Assembly (NCBI GenBank): GCA_937907435.1
Contig: CALCIA010000319.1
Coordinates: 1-15,425 of the forward strand
Length of the DNA: 15,425 bases
From: an uncultured Actinomycetes bacterium
Lineage (GTDB): Bacteria > Actinomycetota > Thermoleophilia > Solirubrobacterales > 70-9
Reading direction: 5' to 3'
How positions within the stretch are numbered: the stretch's first letter is position 1; every line of letters starts with the position of its first letter. Under the pieces are notes generated by a model. The model was not told the DNA's origin, did no database searches, and was given only the letters and a program-made list of their open reading frames with translations. The position numbers and the translations under genes were made by a program. Shown piece after piece: positions 9,559 through 15,374 of this stretch.

Positions 9559-9699
9559 CGGGCCGGGCGTCGGGGAAGGGTCGCCGGGAGGCGGAGTCGG
9601 GACGGAGGGCGCACGGGAGCCTCACGGGTCGCCGACGGAACCGTCACGACCTGCGCCTTCCGTGCGCATCCCGTGACATCTGGGAGGGCCCACCACGGT

Positions 9700-9742
9700 G
9701 AGTTCGCAGAAACCCGCGGATAGCGCGGAGAAGTGCGAACTC
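9700..9742. repeat. 43-base palindromic element, copy 3
   Basis: GAGTTCGCA (9700-9708) pairs with TGCGAACTC (9734-9742), extended by GGT/ACC to 9697-9745. The centre reads gaaac opposite agaag; the loop is gatag. Same orientation as copies 2 and 4. Confidence 0.9.
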
Positions 9743-9852
9743 ACCGGGAGGGGAGGCCGGGATCCGGGACGAAGGCGCACGAGAGTGTCACCTCTCCTCC
9801 CTTACGTGACCTTCTCCACGGATCTGCGCGTCTCTCGTGACGCCGGATTCGT

Positions 9853-9898
9853 CGCTCGTGCACTTGAGGGGGCTATGGCGCCCTCAAGTGCACGAGCG
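9853..9898. repeat. 18-bp perfect hairpin
   Basis: Arms 9853-9870 and 9881-9898 (cgctcgtgcacttgaggg and its complement) are perfect, with a 10-base loop ggctatggcg. Sequence is unrelated to the other repeats in the gap. Confidence 0.85.
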
Positions 9899-9907
9899 GA
9901 CCGGTGC

Positions 9908-9930
9908 GGGTTCGCAGGGCCGAGTGCGAA
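9908..9930. repeat. Decayed 43-base element
   Basis: TTCGCA (9911-9916) and TGCGAA (9925-9930) keep the outer arms of the 43-base family, but the middle has shrunk to 8 bases. It lies 18 bases before copy 4, suggesting a deleted older copy; chance is possible for so short a match. Confidence 0.45.
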
Positions 9931-9947
9931 GGGTGACCCGCCGAGTC

Positions 9948-9990
9948 GAGTTCGCAGTAATCCGCGGATAGCGCGGAGAAGTGCGAACTC
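9948..9990. repeat. 43-base palindromic element, copy 4
   Basis: GAGTTCGCA (9948-9956) pairs with TGCGAACTC (9982-9990); centre gtaat opposite agaag; loop gatag. It is 28 bases past the stop of the minus-strand lipoprotein gene. Confidence 0.9.
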
Positions 9991-10018
9991 GCCTGTCCCG
10001 CCACCCGGCGTCCCGACG

Positions 10019-10609
10019 CTACGTGCAGCCTTCGGCCAGCTTGATGATCGGTTCGGAGGAGCCGCTGAAGAAGAGTTCTTCGGCCTCCGCCTGGCTTGCT
10101 CCGGCGACTTTTTCGGCGATGCAGGCGGCTTGCTGCTTGCTCAGGCCTTGGGGGTTTTCCTTGAACTCCTTTTCGAAGGCTTCGCCGAGGGCCTGGCCGT
10201 CATAGTTGGCGAAGCCTTCGACCTGGTCGAGCTTCCAGTCGCCGTCTTCCTGGACCAATGCGACTTCGAGCTCCTGGGAGCCGAGCGAACCGCCTTCGAA
10301 CGCGACCTGGGCGGTCGCCTTTTCCCCGTTGACGGAGACGTTCGAGACCTTTGCCCCTTCGGCCTGATTTTCGCCGGCTTCCGCTTCTTCTTCGCAGGCC
10401 TTGGTCGCCGCCTTGCCCTTCTGCTCGGTGTTCTGTTCGTTGAAGCGCTGCGTCTGGAGTTCCGTGCAGTTGCCGGGATCGCTGGTCGTCGCCGCCTTTT
10501 CGATCACTTCGGCGATCTTGTCTTCGTCGCCGCCACCGCCCCCGCAGGCGCTGATCGTCAGCGCGGCCAGGACCACGAGGGCAAGCGGGACGAGCAGTCG
10601 CTTCTTCAC
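10019..10609 (-). CDS. Small secreted lipoprotein of unknown function
   Basis: 196 residues. The N-terminus MKKRLLVPLALVVLAALTIS followed by AC is a lipoprotein signal peptide: basic start, hydrophobic core and lipobox ISAC, with C22 as the predicted lipidated cysteine, then a Gly linker. The mature part is acidic and alpha/beta-like. A helix containing DKIAEVIEKAATTSDPGNC, a segment SNVSVNGEKATAQVAFEGG and GDWKLDQVEGF recall the NTF2-like/DUF4878 style of extracytoplasmic lipoproteins; this is an analogy only. Several further cysteines (in GNC, KAC, AAC and the C-terminal GCT) could form disulfides. It starts with GTG, with a TAAGCT box 7 bases upstream and no Shine-Dalgarno. cysE ends 39 bases upstream. 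Confidence 0.85.
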   Translation of the reverse strand: MKKRLLVPLALVVLAALTISACGGGGGDEDKIAEVIEKAATTSDPGNCTELQTQRFNEQNTEQKGKAATKACEEEAEAGENQAEGAKVSNVSVNGEKATAQVAFEGGSLGSQELEVALVQEDGDWKLDQVEGFANYDGQALGEAFEKEFKENPQGLSKQQAACIAEKVAGASQAEAEELFFSGSSEPIIKLAEGCT

Positions 10610-10616
10610 GAGCCGC

Positions 10617-10622
10617 AGCTTA
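10617..10622 (-). promoter_or_regulatory. Lipoprotein gene -10 box (TAAGCT)
   Basis: TAAGCT on the minus strand ends 7 bases before the GTG at 10609, inside the 39-base gap after cysE. It suggests the lipoprotein gene has its own leaderless transcript rather than only reading through from cysK-cysE. Confidence 0.5.
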
Positions 10623-10648
10623 GAGCGGCGGGCGGCGCTTCGAGGCGG

Positions 10649-11377
10649 TCAGCCGCCGGCCGAGGAGCGGCCCGTGCGGGGCTTGATGCCCGACTTCTCG
10701 CGCCGCGCCGCGTCGGCCTCGCCGCCGTCGACCTCCGCGAGCCGGGCTTCCAGCTCGGCAATCCGCTCCGAGAGGGCCTTGATCGCGTCGGCGATCGGGT
10801 CGGGGAGGTGGATCCAGTCGGCGTCGGGACCTTCCAGCTTGCGGCCTTCGACCCGCACCGGGTGGCCCGGATTGCCGACCACCGTCGCCCCCGGCGGCAC
10901 GTCCTCGACGACCACGGTGTTGGCGCCGATCTTCGCCCCGTCGCCGACCGCGATCGGTCCCAGCAGCTTCGCCCCCGAGCCGACCGTGACGTTGTCGCCG
11001 AGGGTCGGGTGGCGCTTGCCGCGCTGGAAGCCGGTGCCGCCCAGCGTCACGCCCTGGTAGAGCGTCACGCAGTCGCCGATGCTCGCCGTCTCGCCGATCA
11101 CCACGCCGGAGCCGTGGTCGATGAAGAAGCGCTTGCCGATCTCCGCCGCCGGGTGGATCTCGACCCCGGTGACCGCCCGCGTCAGGTAGGCGATCGCCCG
11201 CGGCGCCCAGGGCACCCCGGCGCCGCGCAGCGCGTGGGCGAGCCGGTGGGCGAGCAGCGCCTGCACCCCGGCCCAGCTGGTCAGGATCTCGAACGAGGAG
11301 ACCCCCTGCGCGGCCGGATCGCGGTCGCGCGCCGCCGTCACGTCGGCGCGAATCTCGGCGATGAGCCTGCGGATCAT
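10649..11377 (-). CDS. cysE: Serine O-acetyltransferase
   Basis: 242 residues. It acetylates serine with acetyl-CoA, the first step of cysteine synthesis; CysK, encoded just upstream, uses the product. A short helical N-terminal domain (1-70) is followed by a left-handed beta-helix of hexapeptide repeats (about 72-170). That domain includes RFFIDHGSGVVIGETA (H88 is the expected catalytic histidine) and YQGVTLGGTG. The tail (about 180-242) is unusual: it contains a predicted coiled coil (190-217) and ends RSSAGG, without the C-terminal isoleucine that classical CysE inserts into CysK. The ATG at 11377 overlaps the cysK stop as ATGA and has no Shine-Dalgarno, indicating coupled translation. Confidence 0.95.
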   Translation of the reverse strand: MIRRLIAEIRADVTAARDRDPAAQGVSSFEILTSWAGVQALLAHRLAHALRGAGVPWAPRAIAYLTRAVTGVEIHPAAEIGKRFFIDHGSGVVIGETASIGDCVTLYQGVTLGGTGFQRGKRHPTLGDNVTVGSGAKLLGPIAVGDGAKIGANTVVVEDVPPGATVVGNPGHPVRVEGRKLEGPDADWIHLPDPIADAIKALSERIAELEARLAEVDGGEADAARREKSGIKPRTGRSSAGG

Positions 11378-12297
11378 GGTGCGAAAAAGGGTAGGGACAT
11401 GTAGCGCTCGCCTGAATCGCAGACGATCGTCACGACCCTCTTGCCGGCCATCTCCGGCCGCGCCGCCACCTGCAGCGCCGCGTGGATGTTGGCGCCCGCC
11501 GAGATCCCCGCCAGCACGCCCTCGGAGCTCGCCGCGAGGCGCGCCGTCTCCAGCGCGTCCTCGTCGCCGACCGAGATCACCTCGTCGATCACCGCGCGGT
11601 CGAGCAGGTCGGGGACGAAGCCGGCGCCGATCCCCTGGATTTTGTGCGGGCCGGGCTGGCCGCCGGAGAGCACCGGCGAGCTGGCCGGCTCGACCGCGAC
11701 GACGAGCGCGTCCGGCGCCCGTTCCTTCAGCAGCCGTCCCACCCCGGTGATCGTGCCCCCGGTGCCGACGCCGGTGACGAAGGCGCCGACCTCGCCGTCG
11801 GTGTCGCGCCAGATCTCCTCCGCGGTGCCACGCCGGTGCGCCTCGGCGTTGGCGGGGTTGGAGAACTGCATCGGCATGAAGGCCTTGCGCTGGTCCCGGA
11901 TCTGCTCGGCGAGCGCGACCGCCTCGTTCATCCCGCCGAGGCTCGGCGTCTCCGACACTTTGGCGCCGTAGGCGCGCAGCAGCTTGCCGCGCTCGCGGCT
12001 CATCCCTTCCGGCAGGGTCAGGATCAGCTCGTAGCCGCGCGCCGCGCAGACCATCGCCAGGGCGATGCCGGTGTTGCCGCTGGTCGGCTCGACCACGAGC
12101 GAGTGGCCCGGCTTGATCTCCCCCGCCGCTTCGGCCGCGTCGATCATCGCCACGCCGATCCGGTCCTTGACCGAGCCGCCGGGGTTGAAGTACTCGAGCT
12201 TCGCGCAGACCTGGCCGGGCAGCCCGTCGCCGAGCCGCTCGAGCAGCACCATCGGCGTGTTGCCGACGACCGCGGAGGCCTCCGGTCCGATCCTCAT
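11374..12297 (-). CDS. cysK: Cysteine synthase (O-acetylserine sulfhydrylase)
   Basis: 307 residues, the usual CysK length. This PLP enzyme joins O-acetylserine and sulfide to give cysteine. PLP lysine K44 is in NPGGSVKDR; the substrate loop TSGNTG is at 72-77; the phosphate-binding GTGGT is at 178-182; QGIGAGFVPD, GISAGA and DSGERYMS follow in order. Close relatives such as cystathionine beta-synthase or O-phosphoserine sulfhydrylase share the fold, but the adjoining cysE supports CysK. The ATG at 12297 is preceded by TAGACT at 7 bases and no Shine-Dalgarno. That -10 box overlaps the stop codon of the upstream acetyltransferase gene. Confidence 0.95.
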   Translation of the reverse strand: MRIGPEASAVVGNTPMVLLERLGDGLPGQVCAKLEYFNPGGSVKDRIGVAMIDAAEAAGEIKPGHSLVVEPTSGNTGIALAMVCAARGYELILTLPEGMSRERGKLLRAYGAKVSETPSLGGMNEAVALAEQIRDQRKAFMPMQFSNPANAEAHRRGTAEEIWRDTDGEVGAFVTGVGTGGTITGVGRLLKERAPDALVVAVEPASSPVLSGGQPGPHKIQGIGAGFVPDLLDRAVIDEVISVGDEDALETARLAASSEGVLAGISAGANIHAALQVAARPEMAGKRVVTIVCDSGERYMSLPFFAP

Positions 12298-12304
12298 CGG
12301 CCCG

Positions 12305-12310
12305 AGTCTA
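12305..12310 (-). promoter_or_regulatory. cysK -10 box (TAGACT)
   Basis: TAGACT on the minus strand ends 7 bases before the cysK ATG; its first three bases are the TAG stop of the upstream acetyltransferase gene. It implies an independent leaderless cysK-cysE transcript. Confidence 0.5.
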
Positions 12311-12844
12311 GGCGCGGCGCGGGCCGGAAGGCGCGCAGCGGAAGAGCAGGTGGTCGAAGCCGGCGTGCTCGACGTTGCCGTCGCGCGCCATGCCGATCTT
12401 CTCGGCGACGCGCCGCGATGCGGCGTTGCGGGGCAGGATCATCGCGAAGACCTCGTCGAGCTCCAGCTCGGCGGCGAAGGCGAGCGCCGCGTCGGCCGCC
12501 TCGCCCGCGAAGCCCTCGCCGTGGCGCCGCGGGTCGATCGCCCAGAGCACCTCGATCCCGGCGCGGTCCCCGATCTCGCTCCAGCGCAGCCCGACCCGGC
12601 CGAGATAATCGCCGCTCCCGCGCTCGACCACCGCCCACGGCCCGAACCCGAAGCGCTCCCAGTGGCGCGCGTCGGCGTCGAGCCAGCGGTCGCCGTCGTC
12701 AGGGACGAACGGCGCCAGCGGCGGCGGCCGCAGCCACTCGCCGATCGTCGGGTGCGTGAGCAGCGCGCGGTAGGCGGGCGCGTCGCCGGGACCGGGCGGC
12801 CGCAGGGCCAGTCGCTCGGTCGTGCGCGCGTCGCCGTCGCTCAT
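12308..12844 (-). CDS. GNAT-family N-acetyltransferase (RimJ/RimL-like)
   Basis: 178 residues with the N-terminal TERLALRPPGPGDA typical of RimJ/RimL-type acetyltransferases. The acetyl-CoA pyrophosphate-binding loop is DPRRHGEGFAGEA (104-116, RxxGxG/A pattern). The last core strand/helix reads AMILPRNAASRRVAEKIGM, where NxxSxxxxEK(I/L)G is characteristic. These enzymes acetylate N-termini of ribosomal proteins, or amino groups on small molecules and antibiotics; the sequence does not reveal the substrate. The ATG at 12844 has TAGGGT 8 bases upstream. It sits 18 bases after the winged-helix regulator and 10 bases before cysK, so some cotranscription is possible. Confidence 0.88.
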   Translation of the reverse strand: MSDGDARTTERLALRPPGPGDAPAYRALLTHPTIGEWLRPPPLAPFVPDDGDRWLDADARHWERFGFGPWAVVERGSGDYLGRVGLRWSEIGDRAGIEVLWAIDPRRHGEGFAGEAADAALAFAAELELDEVFAMILPRNAASRRVAEKIGMARDGNVEHAGFDHLLFRCAPSGPRRA

Positions 12845-12852
12845 CGCGGCGG

Positions 12853-12858
12853 ACCCTA
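12853..12858 (-). promoter_or_regulatory. Acetyltransferase gene -10 box (TAGGGT)
   Basis: TAGGGT on the minus strand ends 8 bases before the ATG at 12844, in the 18-base gap after the regulator gene. Weaker than the other boxes because of composition and spacing. Confidence 0.35.
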
Positions 12859-12862
12859 CGGG

Positions 12863-13513
12863 CTACTCGGCGGGCGGCGGTGTCCGCTGCGCGCCGAGCG
12901 GCGAGGGGAAGCCGAGGAGCCCGCAGGTGGAGGGAATCCCCTCCTCGCCATCGCGGTCGAGGCGCGCTTCGGCGTCCGCCCGGATCTGTTCGACTTCGCT
13001 GAAGGCGGCGCCGAGGGCGGTCGTCATTTCGCTCCACCCCTGCTCGTCGAGGCGCATCGCGATCCAGGTCAGGTGCCGGTCCACCCGCTCGTCGAAGGTG
13101 TCGGACATCAGCGCGCCTTCGATTCGGGCCATCAGCCCCTGGACCATCGTCTTGCTGAGCCGCACCCGTTCCTCCTGGTCGAGCTCGTTCCATTGCAGGT
13201 CGCTGAAGTAGGCGCGGCCGCGGCCGCGGTACACGTGTTCGACCGAGCCCCGCCGCGCGTTCTGTTCGACCACGTCGAGGGCGCCGTACTCGGCCAGCTC
13301 GCGGAAGTGGTAGGCGACGTGGGAGACCTCCATGCTCGCGGGCGCGAAGCCCTCGCGGCAGAACTCGACCGGGCTCATGTCGCGCTGGTTCAGGACTTCC
13401 AGGATCCGCACCCGCAGCGGATGCGCCAGCACGGTCGCCGCCGTGGACTTGTCGCGTTCGGCGCGCGTCGGCCTGCCGTTACCCATTGGACTTGTTCGAT
13501 CACTCGATTCCAT
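12863..13513 (-). CDS. ArsR-like winged-helix transcriptional regulator
   Basis: 216 residues. A winged helix-turn-helix occupies about 22-100: ATVLAHPLRVRILEVL is the typical opening of ArsR-type domains, SHVAYHFRELAEYGALDVV is the recognition helix and following strand, and RRGSVEHVYRG is the wing. About 100 residues of mainly helical sequence follow, probably for dimerisation or ligand binding. No metal-binding Cys cluster is seen; C52 and one Cys near the C-terminus are the only cysteines, so metal sensing is not supported. ATG at 13513 is used; a second ATG at codon 10 is possible. A TAGATA lies so close upstream that the true start is uncertain. Targets are unknown; the divergent plus-strand leader ORF and DUF1801 gene are candidates. 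Confidence 0.85.
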   Translation of the reverse strand: MESSDRTSPMGNGRPTRAERDKSTAATVLAHPLRVRILEVLNQRDMSPVEFCREGFAPASMEVSHVAYHFRELAEYGALDVVEQNARRGSVEHVYRGRGRAYFSDLQWNELDQEERVRLSKTMVQGLMARIEGALMSDTFDERVDRHLTWIAMRLDEQGWSEMTTALGAAFSEVEQIRADAEARLDRDGEEGIPSTCGLLGFPSPLGAQRTPPPAE

Positions 13514-13640
13514 TTATCTAGAGCACCATTGTGCCCGAAAACGGGCCGTCGCGGTACCCGAACCGATTTCGGGCGGCGAACGACCGTGCATACAAAGAAT
13601 TCCGTCCAGAAGCATCACGGTCAGGGAAGGAAGGTGAGCG

Positions 13641-13700
13641 ATGCAACTGCGTGCCGGCCGGTCGGTGGTCCCGCACTCGGGAGTCAGCAAGGGCAACTAG
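13641..13700 (+). CDS. Possible 19-residue leader peptide or small protein
   Basis: ATG at 13641 is preceded by a purine-rich AAGGAAGG (about 13627-13634) at good ribosome-binding spacing. The ORF encodes MQLRAGRSVVPHSGVSKGN and stops with TAG at 13700. A 12-bp hairpin starts 6 bases later, and the DUF1801 gene begins 64 bases after the stop. No residue run typical of amino-acid attenuators is present. I do not recognise the peptide. It could be a regulatory upstream ORF, a stand-alone small protein or chance; the strong Shine-Dalgarno among mostly leaderless genes is the main support. Confidence 0.4.
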   Translation: MQLRAGRSVVPHSGVSKGN

Positions 13701-13705
13701 CTTTG

Positions 13706-13738
13706 GGTCGGGGGGCGGCATCATGTCGCCTCCCGACC
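13706..13738 (+). promoter_or_regulatory. Hairpin between leader ORF and DUF1801 gene
   Basis: Arms 13706-13717 and 13727-13738 form a 12-bp stem with one G-T wobble and a 9-base loop. It sits between the small ORF stop and the Shine-Dalgarno of the next gene. There is no T-tract, so it may be an attenuator, an mRNA-stability element or a weak terminator. Confidence 0.45.
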
Positions 13739-13764
13739 ACGGCCACGACGAAAGGACGGCAACC

Positions 13765-14133
13765 ATGGCGGACTCCCCCTCGCAGCTGATCGACGAGCGC
13801 ATCGCGGAACTGGGCGACTGGCGCGGCGAGACCCTCGCCCGCGTCCGCGAGCTGGTCAAGGAGGCCGACCCCGAGGTCGAAGAGACCTGGAAATGGCGCG
13901 GTGTCCCGGTCTGGGAGCACGACGGGATCGTCTGCACCGGCGAGACCTACAAGAAGATCGTGAAGCTGACCTTCGCCAAGGGCGCCTCCCTCGACGACCC
14001 GGCGGGCCTCTTCAACTCGAGCCTCGAGGGCAACACCCGCCGCGCGATCGACATCCACGAGGACGAGGAGATCGACGCGACGGCCCTGAAGGACCTGGTC
14101 CGCGCCGCGGTCGAGCTGAACACCGGCCGCTGA
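13765..14133 (+). CDS. DUF1801-family protein
   Basis: 122 residues, compact and all cytoplasmic. The core EETWKWRGVPVWEHDGIVC, then YKKIVKLTFAKGASLDDP, GNTRRAIDI and a closing helix ATALKDLVRAAVELN match the DUF1801 (YdhG-like) pattern. These are small alpha/beta proteins of unproven biochemical function, often found beside regulators. The ATG at 13765 has an AAAGGA Shine-Dalgarno 8 bases upstream; an earlier in-frame ATG (13723) would lie in a hairpin and is disfavoured. It is one of the few genes here with a real ribosome-binding site. It converges with the Rrf2 gene across a hairpin. Confidence 0.85.
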   Translation: MADSPSQLIDERIAELGDWRGETLARVRELVKEADPEVEETWKWRGVPVWEHDGIVCTGETYKKIVKLTFAKGASLDDPAGLFNSSLEGNTRRAIDIHEDEEIDATALKDLVRAAVELNTGR

Positions 14134-14171
14134 GCCGTTCCTTTGGATTCCAGGAGTCCAAAGGGAACGGC
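14134..14171. terminator. Hairpin between convergent genes
   Basis: Starting immediately after the DUF1801 stop, gccgttcc (14134-14141) pairs with ggaacggc (14164-14171) and tttgga (14142-14147) with tccaaa (14157-14162), with one bulged G and a 9-base loop. It lies between convergent genes and could serve both strands. No strong T-tract follows, so the terminator role rests on position and stem stability. Confidence 0.6.
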
Positions 14172-14193
14172 GGGCCGCTTCGGGCGCGCCGGG

Positions 14194-14592
14194 CTAGATG
14201 AAGTACATGCCGCTGCCAGCCTCTTCGGCTTCGCGGCGGGCGACTTCGGCGATCGTCGTCTGGCCGAAGACCTTGCGCAGCGCGCCCACGCCCTCGGCCC
14301 AGATGCCGCCGGCCTCTTCGGCTTCGGAGCCGATTTTGCCGTCGAGGGTCTGGACGACATCCAGCACGGTGATCTCTTCCGGCGGCCGCGAGAGCGTGTA
14401 CCCGCCGCGCATACCGCGGTGGCTGGTCAGCAGACCGGCGCGGCGCAGGGTCGAGAAGAGCTGCTCGAGGAACTGCTCGGGGATGTCGCGGCGCTCGGCG
14501 AGCTCTTTGATCGGCACCGGTCGCTCCCCCGAACGGGCCAGCTCGGCGAGCGCAACGACCGCATATCGCGACTTCGAGGTGATCGAGATCAC
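14194..14592 (-). CDS. Rrf2-family regulator without cysteines
   Basis: 132 residues with the full Rrf2 winged-helix core: ITSKSRYAVVALAELA (4-19), the recognition helix DIPEQFLEQLFSTLRRAGL, the wing RGMRGGYTLSRPPEEIT and the following DVVQTLDG. IscR, NsrR and RsrR members bind an Fe-S cluster through three cysteines after this point. This protein has no cysteine at all, so it cannot hold such a cluster through Cys ligands and may sense something else or act through dimer state, as with CymR-type members. The GTG at 14592 has TAGAAA 6 bases upstream and no Shine-Dalgarno. Divergent from the LuxR gene, which it might control. Confidence 0.9.
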   Translation of the reverse strand: MISITSKSRYAVVALAELARSGERPVPIKELAERRDIPEQFLEQLFSTLRRAGLLTSHRGMRGGYTLSRPPEEITVLDVVQTLDGKIGSEAEEAGGIWAEGVGALRKVFGQTTIAEVARREAEEAGSGMYFI

Positions 14593-14598
14593 GGGGAC

Positions 14599-14604
14599 TT
14601 TCTA
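14599..14604 (-). promoter_or_regulatory. Rrf2 gene -10 box (TAGAAA)
   Basis: TAGAAA on the minus strand ends 6 bases before the GTG at 14592. It lacks the final T of TANNNT but holds the same position as the boxes of the other leaderless genes. Confidence 0.4.
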
Positions 14605-14695
14605 CCGCACCTTCGGCCCTTGGCTAGGATCGACTGTCGTCGGGCGTAACCCTCCACCCGGGTGCCCTCACGCAAACGAGTGATCGGAAGCAGTC

Positions 14696-15316
14696 CTGAG
14701 CGAACGCCCACAATGTCTTGTCGTGGACGTCCATCCGCTGGTGCGGTTGGGGGTCCGAGGAGTCCTGTCCAAGGACTTCGAGGTGCAGGAGGCGACCGGT
14801 CGCGAGGAAGGCCTGGACCTCGTGCGCGCGATCGGTGACTTCGACGTGGCGATCCTCGACATGGGCTGGCGCCCCAACGGCGACGGCCCCTCGATCAGCG
14901 GCACCGACACGATCCGCGCCATGCGCCGCGCCGCCCCGGTCCTCGGCATCGTCGCCCACGGCGACCGCCCCCAGCGCCACCTGGCCACCGTCGCGCTCAG
15001 CGCCGGCGCGACCGCCTACGTCGCCCGCACCGCCGGCCCCGAGCAGCTGCGCAAGGCGGCGATCGCCGCGGCCGCCCAAGAGCGCTTCATCGACGGCGAC
15101 GTGCCGCCGAAAGGCTCACGGGCGCTGATCACGAGGCGGCAGCGAGAGATCCTGCAGCTGCTGGCCGACGGAGAGTCGACGACAGTCGCCGCCCGCCAGT
15201 TGGGGCTGTCCGAGGAGACGGTGAAGACCCACATGAAGAACACGCTTGCGAGATTGGGCGCGAAGAACCGGAGTCACGCGGTGGCGATCGGGTTGCGAGA
15301 ATCGCTGATCGTTTGA
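14696..15316 (+). CDS. NarL/LuxR-type response regulator, atypical receiver
   Basis: About 206 residues: a receiver domain (1-125), a linker and a LuxR helix-turn-helix with ITRRQREILQLLADGES and GLSEETVKTHMKNTLARLGAKNR. The first ordinary start is GTG at 14723, but it would cut off the first receiver strand. Reading upstream in frame restores CLVVDVHPLVRLGVRGVL, the normal beginning. An in-frame CTG at 14696 with GGAAG 5 bases before it is the only near-cognate start, so CTG initiation (or a sequencing error) is inferred. The phospho-acceptor Asp is kept in AILDMG, but the acidic pair is D-V, the switch Ser/Thr is Ala (GIVAHGD) and the conserved Lys is Arg (YVART). No kinase gene is adjacent. 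Phosphorylation control is therefore doubtful. Confidence 0.88.
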   Translation: MSERPQCLVVDVHPLVRLGVRGVLSKDFEVQEATGREEGLDLVRAIGDFDVAILDMGWRPNGDGPSISGTDTIRAMRRAAPVLGIVAHGDRPQRHLATVALSAGATAYVARTAGPEQLRKAAIAAAAQERFIDGDVPPKGSRALITRRQREILQLLADGESTTVAARQLGLSEETVKTHMKNTLARLGAKNRSHAVAIGLRESLIV

Positions 15317-15344
15317 GGGGACGTTGGGGCGGGGGTGCGGGGGG
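15317..15344 (+). other. G-quadruplex motif after the LuxR-type gene
   Basis: Four G-runs of 4, 4, 5 and 6 bases (15317-15320, 15326-15329, 15331-15335, 15339-15344) are separated by loops of 5, 1 and 3 bases. They begin with the base after the TGA stop. This meets the usual quadruplex pattern on the coding strand, and so in the mRNA. Confidence 0.65.
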
Positions 15345-15374
15345 CTGGTGGCCGTCCGAGGTGGTGCAGGTGTG

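Larger units (their letters stand above)
9340..10018. other. Repeat-rich intergenic region
   Basis: About 680 bases between the lipoprotein stop and the pcrA promoter with no credible gene. The open frames crossing it pass through palindromes and change register between the repeat copies. It carries three full copies of the 43-base palindrome and a decayed one, two unrelated perfect hairpins (9513-9558, 9853-9898), and two similar ~85-base units (about 9598-9680 and 9766-9845) that both begin GGGACG(G/A)AGG and end near CGTGAC. Confidence 0.7.

Noticed and set aside
9391..9990. Palindrome copies as a CRISPR array
   Set aside because: Spacing between copies is irregular (266 and 205 bases), the intervening sequence is not spacer-like, and no cas gene is present.
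12863..13513. Metal-sensing ArsR/SmtB repressor
   Set aside because: No metal-binding Cys/His cluster is visible and no metal transporter gene is nearby; only the DNA-binding fold is supported.
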